A DNA stretch of 64,000 nt, from positions 31,232 through 95,231 of the IMG/VR virus record IMGVR_UViG_3300021960_000043; one strand, given 5' to 3'. Origin of the DNA: a virus. Of the stretch, positions 24,501-30,019 are shown one piece after another. Every line of letters starts with the position of its first letter. Within the stretch, counting starts at the first letter, position 1. Below the pieces are notes generated by a model. That model searched no databases and was not told the DNA's origin. It saw only the letters and a program-made list of their open reading frames with translations. The translations under genes were made by a program, and so were the position numbers.

Positions 24501-25867
24501 ACATACTCAACAGCAGCGGTCAAGTTAGCATCACTAACAGTAAAACAATACCGCGTTTTGGCGGTGTTGTAAATGATGCAAATAACGATAGTAGTAGCAC
24601 CTTAGTGGATGTGTTTGCACCATTCCATTCTTTGAGAGTGGGTGATATGGGTAACGGTAGAGGTGTTAGATACCCGACTTTCTTCAACCAATGTGTGTAT
24701 ACCGATGTTAGTCAGGCTGTGGTTAACACAGGTTTGGTTCTAAGCAAGCACACATCTGAACCGTTGTTTGGTGAGGGTTTGTTACGCCCCCGTAACGCTG
24801 TACTGCAAGCCGATGAAGTCAAGAGAGGTATAAGCAATTCACTCAATTTATCAGATGATGGTTTGTTGAAACCCGAAGCAACGGTCAGTAGTAGAACAGA
24901 AACAATAAGCGGAAGTTCACAACACGTTGATGCAATCAGTAGAACAAGCCCAAGAATCGGTATTGATGCACCGTTGTTTGACACAACCGAAGAAAACTTT
25001 GTTGCTCTAAACAGCGAAGCACATAGTCTACATACAGATAGAAACGTAGGTCAAAGAGTTGTGTTGCAAAACGCATTCAAGAGAAACAGTAACAGCACAA
25101 CTAACGATTTCATCACACCTACGTCTTTCACTAGACAACCGGGTGGCTCTCCACAATCAGCAATATTGAGATTTAGCCACACTAACGTATTCCGTAGTTA
25201 TGGCGGTTCTTACATCTTAGAAGCAAAGAATTATTCGACTATAGTTGATGATAGTGGTTGGGGTAGAGACAACATAGCATCACCTAGTAAATCAAGTAAT
25301 CCTTATCAAAACTCAGTTAAGAAAAACAACAATCGAGCAAACAATGAAACTGATAAGTCAGTAAGATTCTTACTAAGACCGATTAGAGTGTTGGATAATA
25401 AACACGTTGAATTGTATAGAATGAACGACCAATTACATTCTGATAGTCCTCAAGAAGTTGACACGGAGAAATCTTACTACGCTGTCACATCAGGTAACAA
25501 ATATGGGTTGTTTAACTATGAAGTAGATACACCTTCCACATCATCATTCTATGTGGGTGGTACAGCAGGTGCAAATGCAAACGGGCCGTATTATCCTGTG
25601 GTGTTGTTTGATGATGCTTCTTTCACAAATACTCGTTCAACAGGTCCAACAATACCAACTAGTGAATCTTCAAACTTCACCACAAATGTCAAACAAACTG
25701 TTGCTAGACTTATTGTAACAGAAAACACATTACAACATCACCGTTCTGATTCTGTAAGAAAAGGTGATTTCACAGTCCAACCAAGATTCTCTCAAACGCT
25801 GCATCCTAAAGGACACAAAGGAGATGTAAGTTTCAACACAGACGACCACACAGGTGATGCAACATGA
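9524..25867 (+). CDS. Giant tail / host-recognition protein, 5447 aa
   Basis: A single frame of 16.3 kb. The N-terminal 210 residues look like a LamG/concanavalin-like jellyroll (HVVATFYGNKIEIYVNG; ENIFIGGKGGEFRGVIESL), and a second such region lies near 4270-4400 (GGAFTLMFETSVKW). Compact modules typical of marine phage fibres occur near residues 1700-1746 and 3222-3286. The rest is rich in Gly, Asn, Thr, Ser, His and aromatic residues and lacks signal peptide or membrane segments. Tail position and carbohydrate-binding-like folds suggest an adsorption protein or giant baseplate/fibre. The first usual start is GTG 9524, but the jellyroll pattern continues upstream in frame (AFFFDGISDSIVV), so translation probably begins further up, at a non-canonical codon near 9461-9470. 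Confidence 0.8.
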   Translation: MPQGYFSSIGNKNIDSEHDIRSLLNAKAKGGIESVTSGLYSRHIAIESWLMPDFGGVVVEKRNQFSLKVGEVHEAAPIVFTVSLLNKGRVEEHTIETGYHDGSRYVGAIYPKTESSGIFNTQPSDLNRNHRELIHVVATFYGNKIEIYVNGILMAHKTLNNPDYILNVSEENIFIGGKGGEFRGVIESLHLAANFRPQMINPSVPLKGEDTLLLYRFEEPITVFDDVFKLTSSASSGATTINIGTTAAAKLATLLKGVSVTSGTIDFTQSPFSSGNYKVIQSTSSGITKHDVAHVPYNLLLRPGGYDYTTKKPNGSPPERVRLKSINVDTGVLTIASIHLDFNTANNGARGLLHVHTTDSRLVVVGADLLIDSGTGKPYQPPHYSSRAIDRTGQMVIDESTYEQHGFVYSSRMALSTTDTDNPYAATWPTTISTDFSIGHSGRHINNHVEGHHYLRKFPKANEEILDSQSDGSADLISAIYDVPLDGMKEQLSINSKVDLYKEIGDYTVIDFVNSSTVSSIYSNYELTSSPGSGVQEIIAIGGSGFNYTPFLLKSPVISPTATPNENTRSHHLRPSKESRVALLHVPVLASTYNLAPYVQIHYNAIDLTGASMNSSNSSVPLLMVEKMIPSGTTVIAEGVFLFETIKTALNSGDLTLYAPGGCILLDSGENANARDLLEVHALSSDSSEGYDADTLLDESNTPPNLTPYVGDTLVNTPPSIITDSTSKTTQHDSSFHRMMFETVKSTKSLGDYSDYKTMDVVATNSSAEPDTIVTSSSSPVFESFDIIDNVSIADTHADTMLIVQPSQRSRFYQLKNVKSQRNTLDNPNIISLHYLLSRGRLRSVDETKEDEGASYTTIQAIGLQNSLSGRNVSFTGSGSNDSHIVKEIEPNAPVVSVTLGGVGQGAVDTKPTFLESEFSREPYSTRRDYVVTAIKYDATNKRIYVNPINNNSANMKSWGTFGFPKAGKIYFEDGSHAKYDFKASTYFEFSTATAGSSDFVSGGREYTEIYQLLQSRNLLSGVTSSTTGDLSITAVISSEPDFGVESQIEDGTTVNDRMFHSLNDVSQDYQLGTQYASTRALVEIPFFANQFFDNESVGTLVDGDNSFKIHLDATNTAHTYNPSPVGRRPKSVEQTDREALSAYAHAIENNTYISSAKVLSYDGTITITVDDANIFPDANSSDIGTDFRNIGGNGQVLRNRRAFTKTGEWVVYTDVDYSANTLTVTDGDYFSSVNFFNELENNEGDLRLYVGQTLPTELIEPIGSDKSTPSADFESRSEYYHDQASMMTQGGNVDYGLRQYVSAIEIKAGPESNPHAEKVTTKRAKGDIQSIRSFGASDVNTVVVSLSPDDLLLFPSLGNRSIDDFTLGTGELFYEATIDYNGTDYKFHYYGHLEEINNYDNTGAAAVSSDIAKNSIVLVYYTSGTYPTATPTATSGLDWVDFIGSEVKLTGRKRRVFFDEYVNNATGSVLQFENEKNPLYSELIANTKFSSGLVWASTSSKTITVTNTTTSKSLNDYFDMNFKEGDLLFFKYSGSISSVNKDEIGYLGVVDYVTGGTSITLKANVPAWMREETTAQIGVAVNDFNDFDAVLNSSWLHPYCNGGLRQGDTVWANMSYSNPHAMEGLFSKSRGIHNEGLVWKGFNGGEGSLDATNPRDSIPMENFLIGDTCIETARNLAQHINKTVEENYKSLGLNDVITADSFIVGKKYKIVSTGDTTFTSIGAIDNEVNTTFTATGVGSGTGTATQLDAPTVAFVDPYLAGENHARVLLYDAEHDREYIAFQDIHMQVQSSAETTKIGWDRNVVEGTNTSSTDLVKRLPEINGAAAHGYTTQIDVANGYPSQNKFIRSTQQSKFIESAYAHDLANKQTDDLIYSTLYDDTVRQNNFSRLYGKAHGHHVHVGLSITGNADGYAYSFSTPLRNNESVASWKIANSYHVLNRKLTNGFIDGLSKNISDSLRDRGTFFDTPDGTRVIPAFLCLKGIRAESLDLSDARMKLLPQWTQMDFVRRLTISTGEVAESESVVDVESAVNEIVRKINQYGALQARLSNGASAHDPSPFWDSDKAFANQDRGSHMGYLRAHIGRSVEDRQGNQGHTIVIHSTVPGATGRNFCVWLDNSTSQTSYNPQFLVGHGGRWRNFWALPEEKQGENMHPAPMPLDKNGRPFAPITTLRQYIQSDESGEDVLSVADFGASKNTDLLALSDVLSGKNHNSVNPDSFDLEASATIVEGLKTGTAAIGRVNFGGLVATGVPGFSPKAGLYGFGKRGDTTFANRYGVSDIADNDYTSHISTSSLDEENIGSQNIYGLQLKDHKNNTYGVRYIYSKLGRSFSNENTILPDTFRDEVQVYFDDSSNEEGGFTIGKHMRGTGDATGRLSSSLTASDWRGNRWNAVPSPNLGVKLSFVVSGNNVTVDDGNGSGTGYITPYTSSDFTHPDKLGYLGFPKENGVFQTTKVASGSTEGDVTSYEYRIGDTFYNCTNAPATGDYIVSPTMNWTTLVTDELLAAVTAFAINSSFNSNNDVIDYIPFDCTSMYAADGRTFGEHGVRRDAIRIKSSKQISKMFSASTHKDFGIQAAHLEFGEVRKAEVDTDGNWTFGTSRAPSNTQVDTGRSVDCGYIPSTILRVKTKFCGPNSNTVTPIIVGSDNKPINTSRWKKNLSGEDYVDVSGDKILPKIDNPIVRTDVSQSSHWNHQHVILTNDMYHFLKPATDYTSSDSSASHIQPFGERKNIYINKDTYVTAEAFVGDNTTHTLNNTIRWTANSEINWPSSVVDAFLHLHLSQEFDGIRSLGSVLSEPIVHFKGGKSSPDHSVPLFFGGGFSGVVLDVNDGSMNDYSDFYTHPYSNGPTGTAGIQNANEISTSFAMLDCNAIFSFFPGAALCNQHRGSPLPPVFNKQNVLSTDLDRGGTLCDTNGVVKAKPVPLVLRFPHPTARYEDYKNDVDNKTTYLVFGPGQAFPFHNERTTSNGETTNPTEPHPGRVVTTGNGWNKVPYYDDRFHNQINNKDTGNSWKAYRPRLKSNYLAEAMYHWRCVINWESPAGYSLGRTHRQYPSHGRNYGQMIDVDTTYDNRTQPLGYTPFIGYGIATAADTVFHMDGGFHPGGHWMDEIITFNPPKQTTEKISVSGYSEINPTAFRVGAAMVTAYIDWTQTTNLATTDVDTEYIVVDGTRCQNGEELASVISSAINSFPGKGALKSIGGTHHPSMGTSNRQDRYGWVDVANPNFTDSTCDTTSGDATVTMDSTAELFVSMSVSGTGIPSGATISSITNSTTFELSANATASNTNTTLVFGTVNSSITTMGDMWIESAETTDQDMLNNLPASGWLRASTTTSPAYACYYMKQVIPGSGSNFKARFYFAPNQFRGSVSSTADKKTLRGFFHDNGAVTPATDDKLWVWSKTGVIRFNNENASTRDHMTQVHFSGIVDAIDRTKPIGAVGWHGERYSYLNSLKVGTEGYAAGLGAYHPFLNFTPYGTASTVMNVYGSLPLIAPLTDSPESGAIINDGETTVATRKSYISTPYTSNTFTTAAASLRNYDYTDPKNTTQRSVKPPNYVFSYANTDTNSVMEDSLHHPQGVYSSAFLVVSYESELSMVAKHDRDGVDAFGDWLYAKHGTSADISDGGTTKWDERFHGQDRFIAPANAGPNVEALIVDGTQVPQGTVGSNWIDSLFPPASGDFVHLHSAVSNDLSLHNAVPGFKATGDLLYDLDHSVGSFNLQASGVERNVSEDYHSSTYTSLLHGDANKFWMSDINGYQTYKNSPVKNFTVENVVWKRMDGGNLSLPAINARGMGAVPFVTRVKNNTAYLTGEKIYGNVRFSFETTNSVMMPTIEAQELKQPGLPNYKVNNVLQIPNEEIQFQEITVVDDSGKEHTIEGGSPFGTVIRCFDVKRGKPSLANSGEAPNLAVRLPNPDSIPGNIVVRSGFDPIQAYQNETLGAGGMQHPGKGSTRLGELFERTTQHNPVNHPLYEEYGWEHFDEESGESKIGGFNTNSLDSAYELHDRMLLFHVCKVGVGHTHRYPTAYAHAVTNTVGGGVVNQALTVSSFSSGTLTASATIDTTIFAADFGTKEEDDNRRYIRVYNASGESGLASYTGVSGTTFTTVKGDANFVSLVAKTDTLTIVPSYPIPAGSARFYAANRLRDHAEVSGNSPDMAHTKYVDGSETPYQRYSKPIMTPMAYPRMGHHYVNATQPMLPGHWAHPAYQSLYKKHRFEQSVNIGRKDSKTMKDAVVASSEEVPVKADLSIGDSLNPVEAEVVFGSLNAAPSPPSDLHGGAFTLMFETSVKWDGYGVLASLGNAGVINKAGGHRIVLAAAANYTLANHFPDPSEVGAYQIVIQPNMFRGQFGGVIESESYAFTGQQVNTVIGIKKYDSEFGGLVLILAKATQFDCRGCEVFVNELMLDVSPDFGSQFTKIPPLLLYNSYGVNLNETPSFTRRNFPYSPMMVKSTPSHTLNVPWWSILFGKIDSSTELITDNSNYMGLSQYAPHNYEVFAKSTYGSVGHILGMQGHNTKYPNIYSSILENTSPIAKSIVATKTSNGEFTVNDGSGFPANPQFGQEIYYTAANGRVYSTTYTRTGYATDGINLRNTFNVTNSSQFYSNLTTGVTIYLSTNYNSYTSKQYSNDKTISNYAKTISTLSSGSRDTNTLHPPDAFLCLWSHNLGRPMTYFSDTRSAWDSQPSVQARYNAVPEHYETIHYHSANYQMSFGPFSFMMKAQKASNGDGTVNTIDNDLNTYDISSGIYGATLYGGYWPCGSRGGPQVSCLDSYTQSSVSWALPGFASNVTMNWEDEGWNSLNNIYTRTTGLTTRISNDTVRRNFGYRVGLKQAYNRPAWGIIPARGALEKTATGSAYNTTSYDSGPIVQIETHGNLSSKYNGILGRLSNFTGMLNSDVQGEQVRYAQGTRMTRPFGVPVRTLSNKSTVERDWWGDVEGLEITDLALASKHYLVDWWGNDRGEDVRKSPVRGFGIRPAWDCGNAYKEGTNTPFDRVWNSGSPLFNVKNILNSSGQVSITNSKTIPRFGGVVNDANNDSSSTLVDVFAPFHSLRVGDMGNGRGVRYPTFFNQCVYTDVSQAVVNTGLVLSKHTSEPLFGEGLLRPRNAVLQADEVKRGISNSLNLSDDGLLKPEATVSSRTETISGSSQHVDAISRTSPRIGIDAPLFDTTEENFVALNSEAHSLHTDRNVGQRVVLQNAFKRNSNSTTNDFITPTSFTRQPGGSPQSAILRFSHTNVFRSYGGSYILEAKNYSTIVDDSGWGRDNIASPSKSSNPYQNSVKKNNNRANNETDKSVRFLLRPIRVLDNKHVELYRMNDQLHSDSPQEVDTEKSYYAVTSGNKYGLFNYEVDTPSTSSFYVGGTAGANANGPYYPVVLFDDASFTNTRSTGPTIPTSESSNFTTNVKQTVARLIVTENTLQHHRSDSVRKGDFTVQPRFSQTLHPKGHKGDVSFNTDDHTGDAT
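14621..14760 (+). other. Embedded 'GK-Y-I-S-G-T-F' module in the giant protein
   Basis: Encodes SFIVGKKYKIVSTGDTTFTS followed by an IGA-type continuation ending in ATGVGSGTGTA. This about 45-residue beta module recurs in many marine phage structural proteins, so it looks like an exchangeable insert. It has no flanking repeats that I could see. Confidence 0.6.
19187..19380 (+). other. Embedded 'SGTGIPSGATI' module in the giant protein
   Basis: Encodes a Thr/Ser-rich module with VSGTGIPSGATISSITNSTT and a following FELSANATAS stretch. This small beta domain is widespread in phage fibre and baseplate proteins. Residues just before (PNFTDSTCDTTSGDATVT) form its start. It is most simply read as a horizontally shuffled domain. 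Confidence 0.6.
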
Positions 25868-27264
25868 CTTTGATAGAACCTGCTAACGGGGCTTTCACCG
25901 AATCTCCAAATGAGATTATGTATGATGTTAGAAAACCTGTGTTTGTAGACAACGCACTTCATTTAGGAAAATACGAATCACAAAAACTAGGTTTGCCAAA
26001 GGTAAGTTTTACCGCAACACCACACACATTGGCTACTGAAAAGAAATACAGCGTTGTTGAAGAGCAATCGTCAATGTTATTATCCCACAACAAAACAGCA
26101 GGGCATACATCTAAAGTTAGCGTTTATTCCCCTAGTGGTGTTAACACAACATCTAGATTGCTATATGACTCTAATGATGTAAGTAAAAGGCTCTATAGAG
26201 ATACTGTAGAAAATCTTCCTGAGCAAATTAGACTCAATTTATCCAACATGGAAAATCAAACATTTGCTGATTTAGGGTTGAGTAACACATTCCATCTAGG
26301 CCAACCCGTTGACGTTGGACTAAGAACTAGTGATTTAGCACTAGAGTTAGCATCTGAGGTTGATGGTGTACTATCTTCCGTATCAATAGGCACACCTTTG
26401 ACTGTAACAAACGCAGATTCACAAAGGAGAAAACACAGTAACACTTTCTCAGCCTTTAATTTCAATAACTTCAATCTGATGGTCGCTCTAAAGATTCTTT
26501 CAAGAAGAGACAATAGAGTTTTAGAGTTTGATAACTTTGGTAATCTATTGTTTGTACCATTTAACTTTTCTAAACAACATCACAGAGTATACAAAGATTT
26601 ACGATTTGGCCCTGAGAAGAATAACCCTATAGATGACACTTTGAATAGAGTAACTGTCAAAGGTAGCGTTATTGCTTTGAATGACAAGAATATTGTAACA
26701 CTTAACGATGGTGGTAGACAAAAAGGCCGCTTCAATAGTAACGTCATAGAAAATACAACCCCAATAGTGGATTTGTCTTTAATGGGTCATAATGAAGTAA
26801 GTAAAGCAGCAAGACAGATTTTGAAGGCTAATAATTTACTTAGCAAATCAATAGAGACAAAAGGCCATCCTGATTTGTGGTATCTAAGACCGGGAGATGT
26901 AATGATGTATGGTGAGAAAAGATATGTTATTATGGAAGCACAACATAGTTTAACAAATAGAATGAGTGATTTTAATTTGCTTTCATTACAAGCGGGTATA
27001 GAAAATATATTACAATCTATTGATGAGAGTGCTGTAAGTTCAATTGATGTGAAGAGTGAAAATCTGAAAGAGCAAATAATTAAAGAAAATCTCAATTTCT
27101 TTGATGAAATTAGAGTAACCACTAAAGTCAACATAATCACAAATATTGTGGAGGATGCTAAGTTAATTTTAGGTGGTAATTCCAATAGAGTTGGTTTAGG
27201 GGCAAGTGCTAAAACAATCGGAATGAATAAGAGTGTTCCCTTAGTGGATGTAGGTGATGAATAA
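25864..27264 (+). CDS. Baseplate hub-like / tail protein, 466 aa
   Basis: Starts inside the stop of the giant gene (ATGA) after GGTGATG, so both are made together. The N-terminal 130 residues are extended. The centre is mixed alpha/beta (LMVALKILSRRDNRVLEFDN). Near residues 335-375 it has DLWYLRPGDVMMYGEKRYVI followed by a MEAQHSLT stretch, a pattern reminiscent of baseplate hub or late-control-D-like proteins in which a loop carries R-P-G-D. The C-terminal region is helical and charged. A hub or tail-spike adaptor role is plausible from order and pattern, not established. Confidence 0.5.
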   Translation: MTLIEPANGAFTESPNEIMYDVRKPVFVDNALHLGKYESQKLGLPKVSFTATPHTLATEKKYSVVEEQSSMLLSHNKTAGHTSKVSVYSPSGVNTTSRLLYDSNDVSKRLYRDTVENLPEQIRLNLSNMENQTFADLGLSNTFHLGQPVDVGLRTSDLALELASEVDGVLSSVSIGTPLTVTNADSQRRKHSNTFSAFNFNNFNLMVALKILSRRDNRVLEFDNFGNLLFVPFNFSKQHHRVYKDLRFGPEKNNPIDDTLNRVTVKGSVIALNDKNIVTLNDGGRQKGRFNSNVIENTTPIVDLSLMGHNEVSKAARQILKANNLLSKSIETKGHPDLWYLRPGDVMMYGEKRYVIMEAQHSLTNRMSDFNLLSLQAGIENILQSIDESAVSSIDVKSENLKEQIIKENLNFFDEIRVTTKVNIITNIVEDAKLILGGNSNRVGLGASAKTIGMNKSVPLVDVGDE

Positions 27265-27608
27265 TGGCCGTTAATGATTATCTAAAACGACTCATAGTAG
27301 AAACGATAGCCAATAACATCAATGAAGTTATAATTGGATTTGACAACACACCCCCTACAAGTAGTGATGGGAGTGCTGGTAGACCTGCTATTACAGTAAC
27401 ACCAACTGTTAAGATTTTAGACAATTCATCTATACTAGTGGAAGCCGAAATACCTATCACAGAAAAGTTCGATGAAACGCTAAAAGAAGTATACATTCAA
27501 ATGAAAGACAGCACAGGCTTTACACCTGTGAGTCGCCACGTTTTCAGACCCGTTGTGAAAGATGACAACACAGAAATGAAAATACAGATTCTATATGAGG
27601 TGAGTTAA
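27264..27608 (+). CDS. Small baseplate-associated protein, 114 aa
   Basis: Unrecognised. An N-terminal helix (VNDYLKRLIVETIANNIN) is followed by a compact beta domain (AITVTPTVKILDNSSILVEA; KEVYIQMKDSTGFTPVSRHV). The pattern resembles small baseplate wedge or fibre-attachment proteins. It starts after GGTGATG, overlapping the upstream stop, and its own stop overlaps the next start (TAATG), placing it between the hub-like gene and the first fibre gene. Confidence 0.6.
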   Translation: MAVNDYLKRLIVETIANNINEVIIGFDNTPPTSSDGSAGRPAITVTPTVKILDNSSILVEAEIPITEKFDETLKEVYIQMKDSTGFTPVSRHVFRPVVKDDNTEMKIQILYEVS

Positions 27609-30019
27609 TGTCCAATCCGCTAAAAACACACACAGACAATTTACAAGATGGAGACTTTATTTTCTCATCCTCGCTAACTAACATGCTAGAAGGTGTTCAT
27701 GGTAATGGTATACTGTTGTTAGAGGACTACGCTGTAGGTGAATCTAGAAGAGTTACACCATCTGCTTTACCGGGTGCGATTGCTTATGCTAGTGCTAACA
27801 CTATAACAATCAAAGGTGGTCATGGTGTTCTTGATGGTACATTGATAGATTTTGCTGGTGGTTATAGTAGTAATACACCCAACACGTTAACTCTTGACTT
27901 AGATAATTCAAACTATGGTTCTGCTTTAACTTCAGGACAACAATGCCTATTCGTAATCTATGTTACAACTGATAACTCTTCAGGTGTTAATAGAATTGGT
28001 GTTGAAAGAAGTAGTGCGGGTGCAAGTTTTCCTAATACACCAACTGATTTCTTGGATGAAGGAGGCTCTCTAGATGTAGACCAAACCTTTGTTTTAGGTG
28101 TAGTGAAGGCTGTTCACGCTGCTAATTCGACAACCATGCAGATAGACATAGAAAGTGATTCTAACATTTATGACCTAAGAAGTTACGTTAGACCATCACC
28201 TTTGTATTTAGGGAGAATGTCAACAGGTACTGTTGGTGCTACTGCTAGTGATGCTAATAGAATCAACAGCCATACTGACCTTGACGGTGTACATGGTGGT
28301 GGAACAGAAAATGGTACTTTTTCAGCATCTAAGTTAGGTGGCCTATGGATGGGTGCTGATGAGAGTGACAATGATGTGTTATTCTTCTCAGGTTATCAAG
28401 ATTCAACAAGAAGAACACATAGACTTGGGCCTAACTTGGTTTTAGTTCAGGCTAATTCAGACGACATAACATTTCAATTTGATGATTACAATTACTTCAT
28501 ATTAACGCCATCAGGAGACATTAATCTCACGGCTGATACAAACGATTCCGCTTTTCCGCCCGGTCATACTATCTTTGTGTCTAACAAACATGCTAGTAAT
28601 GCAGTAACATTTGTAACTTCAACTACCCCTAGTAGTTACTCTATTGGAGGTAACACTAGTGCTGTATTTGTTTTTGATGGTGCTAATTGGCAACAAACCA
28701 TGCTTTCCTCAACAGCAACCACGACATCTAGTGGTACATCAGGGCTAGTGCAATTATCTGATGGTGCAAGTGGCTTCACTAGCGACTCTACATTTAGTTT
28801 CAACACCACATCGAATAAATTAACAGTTACAGGTGATGTTAGTATTACAAATCTGTTAAGCGACCCTAAAGCGATAGAGTTTACACCACATAGTAGTAAC
28901 TTAGGAGGAACAGCAAATCAAACACTATGGATGGATAGCGGTGATTCAAATAAACTAAAATTGGGTAATGATATTATTCTTCATAGTGGTAATACAACTA
29001 GTGCTAGTTACAGTTTTGCGGGTCTATCAGATACACCTGCTAACTTCGACAGTGCTTCTAATAAGTTCCTTCAAGTCAATAATGGTGATGGGACTGATGG
29101 AACTGCTGTAGAGTTTGGTACTATAGTTGAGGGCGATTTACCCACCACACTACCTAGTGTAACTTCTATTGGTTCTAATGGAATTACTCTCACAGCAGCA
29201 GGTAATGTATTGATTAATGGTACGTTGGAAGTGTCAGGTGGTACAACAACTATCAGTTCAACAACCATTACAGTTGATGACAAGAATATTGAATTAGGTT
29301 CTGTGGATTCACCTGACGATAGCACCGCAAACGGTGGTGGTATAACACTCAGGGGTGCTGGTGATAAAACAATTTCATGGAGTAGCACCACAGGTGCTTG
29401 GGAGTTTAACAAGGGTGTATTTCCAAGTGGAAACAACACGTTAGATTTAGGTAGCAGTTCAGTAAAATGGGCTAACGGTTATTTCACCACAGTACACGGT
29501 GCTGGTAATTTCACTACAATAGCGGCTTCAGGTGATGTGGCTATCAATACTAATGACTTCGTGGTAGATACTGATGGGTCTAATCCCGCTAAAATCGGTA
29601 TCAACCAAGCAACACCACTAGCCCCCTTACAAATAGCAAATGTCGGTTATGGTGAAGCCACAGGTTCTATTACTTATACTAATAACAACGGTGATGGTAG
29701 TTCAGACGACCATATGGACATTATTCTTTACCCTATTGCTAACTTCAGGTCAGGTAAACTCTTGATAGAGTTTGATGGTGAAGATACAATTAATGGTGGT
29801 GGTAATAGAGTCTTTGAAACAGCCGAGGCTGTTGTAACCCATGATGGTGCAAATGCATCCATCACAGTATACGGTTTAGTCCAATCCAACTCCGACGAAA
29901 CTTTACAAGGTATCTACGATACCAAGATAGAAGGCGGTAATTTGATATTGGTGGTTACACCGCAGGTTACAGGAATAGACTGCGATGTTAGAGTAAGTTG
30001 GCAAGCGATGGTGGCATAA
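27608..30019 (+). CDS. Tail fibre protein 1, 803 aa
   Basis: Large fibre protein with alternating Gly/Ser/Thr/Asn-rich beta segments. Near residues 545-595 it carries the fibre signature TTTISSTTITVDDKNIELGS, then GGGITLRGAGDKTISW, common in marine phage tail fibres. The following segment contains FPSGNNTLDLGSSSVKWANG, another repeating fibre motif. The last 100 residues form a distinct C-terminal domain (DIILYPIANFRSGKLLIEFD), perhaps for folding or receptor contact. The next fibre gene starts inside its stop codon. Confidence 0.8.
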   Translation: MSNPLKTHTDNLQDGDFIFSSSLTNMLEGVHGNGILLLEDYAVGESRRVTPSALPGAIAYASANTITIKGGHGVLDGTLIDFAGGYSSNTPNTLTLDLDNSNYGSALTSGQQCLFVIYVTTDNSSGVNRIGVERSSAGASFPNTPTDFLDEGGSLDVDQTFVLGVVKAVHAANSTTMQIDIESDSNIYDLRSYVRPSPLYLGRMSTGTVGATASDANRINSHTDLDGVHGGGTENGTFSASKLGGLWMGADESDNDVLFFSGYQDSTRRTHRLGPNLVLVQANSDDITFQFDDYNYFILTPSGDINLTADTNDSAFPPGHTIFVSNKHASNAVTFVTSTTPSSYSIGGNTSAVFVFDGANWQQTMLSSTATTTSSGTSGLVQLSDGASGFTSDSTFSFNTTSNKLTVTGDVSITNLLSDPKAIEFTPHSSNLGGTANQTLWMDSGDSNKLKLGNDIILHSGNTTSASYSFAGLSDTPANFDSASNKFLQVNNGDGTDGTAVEFGTIVEGDLPTTLPSVTSIGSNGITLTAAGNVLINGTLEVSGGTTTISSTTITVDDKNIELGSVDSPDDSTANGGGITLRGAGDKTISWSSTTGAWEFNKGVFPSGNNTLDLGSSSVKWANGYFTTVHGAGNFTTIAASGDVAINTNDFVVDTDGSNPAKIGINQATPLAPLQIANVGYGEATGSITYTNNNGDGSSDDHMDIILYPIANFRSGKLLIEFDGEDTINGGGNRVFETAEAVVTHDGANASITVYGLVQSNSDETLQGIYDTKIEGGNLILVVTPQVTGIDCDVRVSWQAMVA

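Noticed and set aside
29998-30018. Upstream TTG start for fibre 2
   Set aside because: Fibre 3 shares the sequence beginning at ATG 30019; the seven extra residues are the overlapping end of fibre 1.
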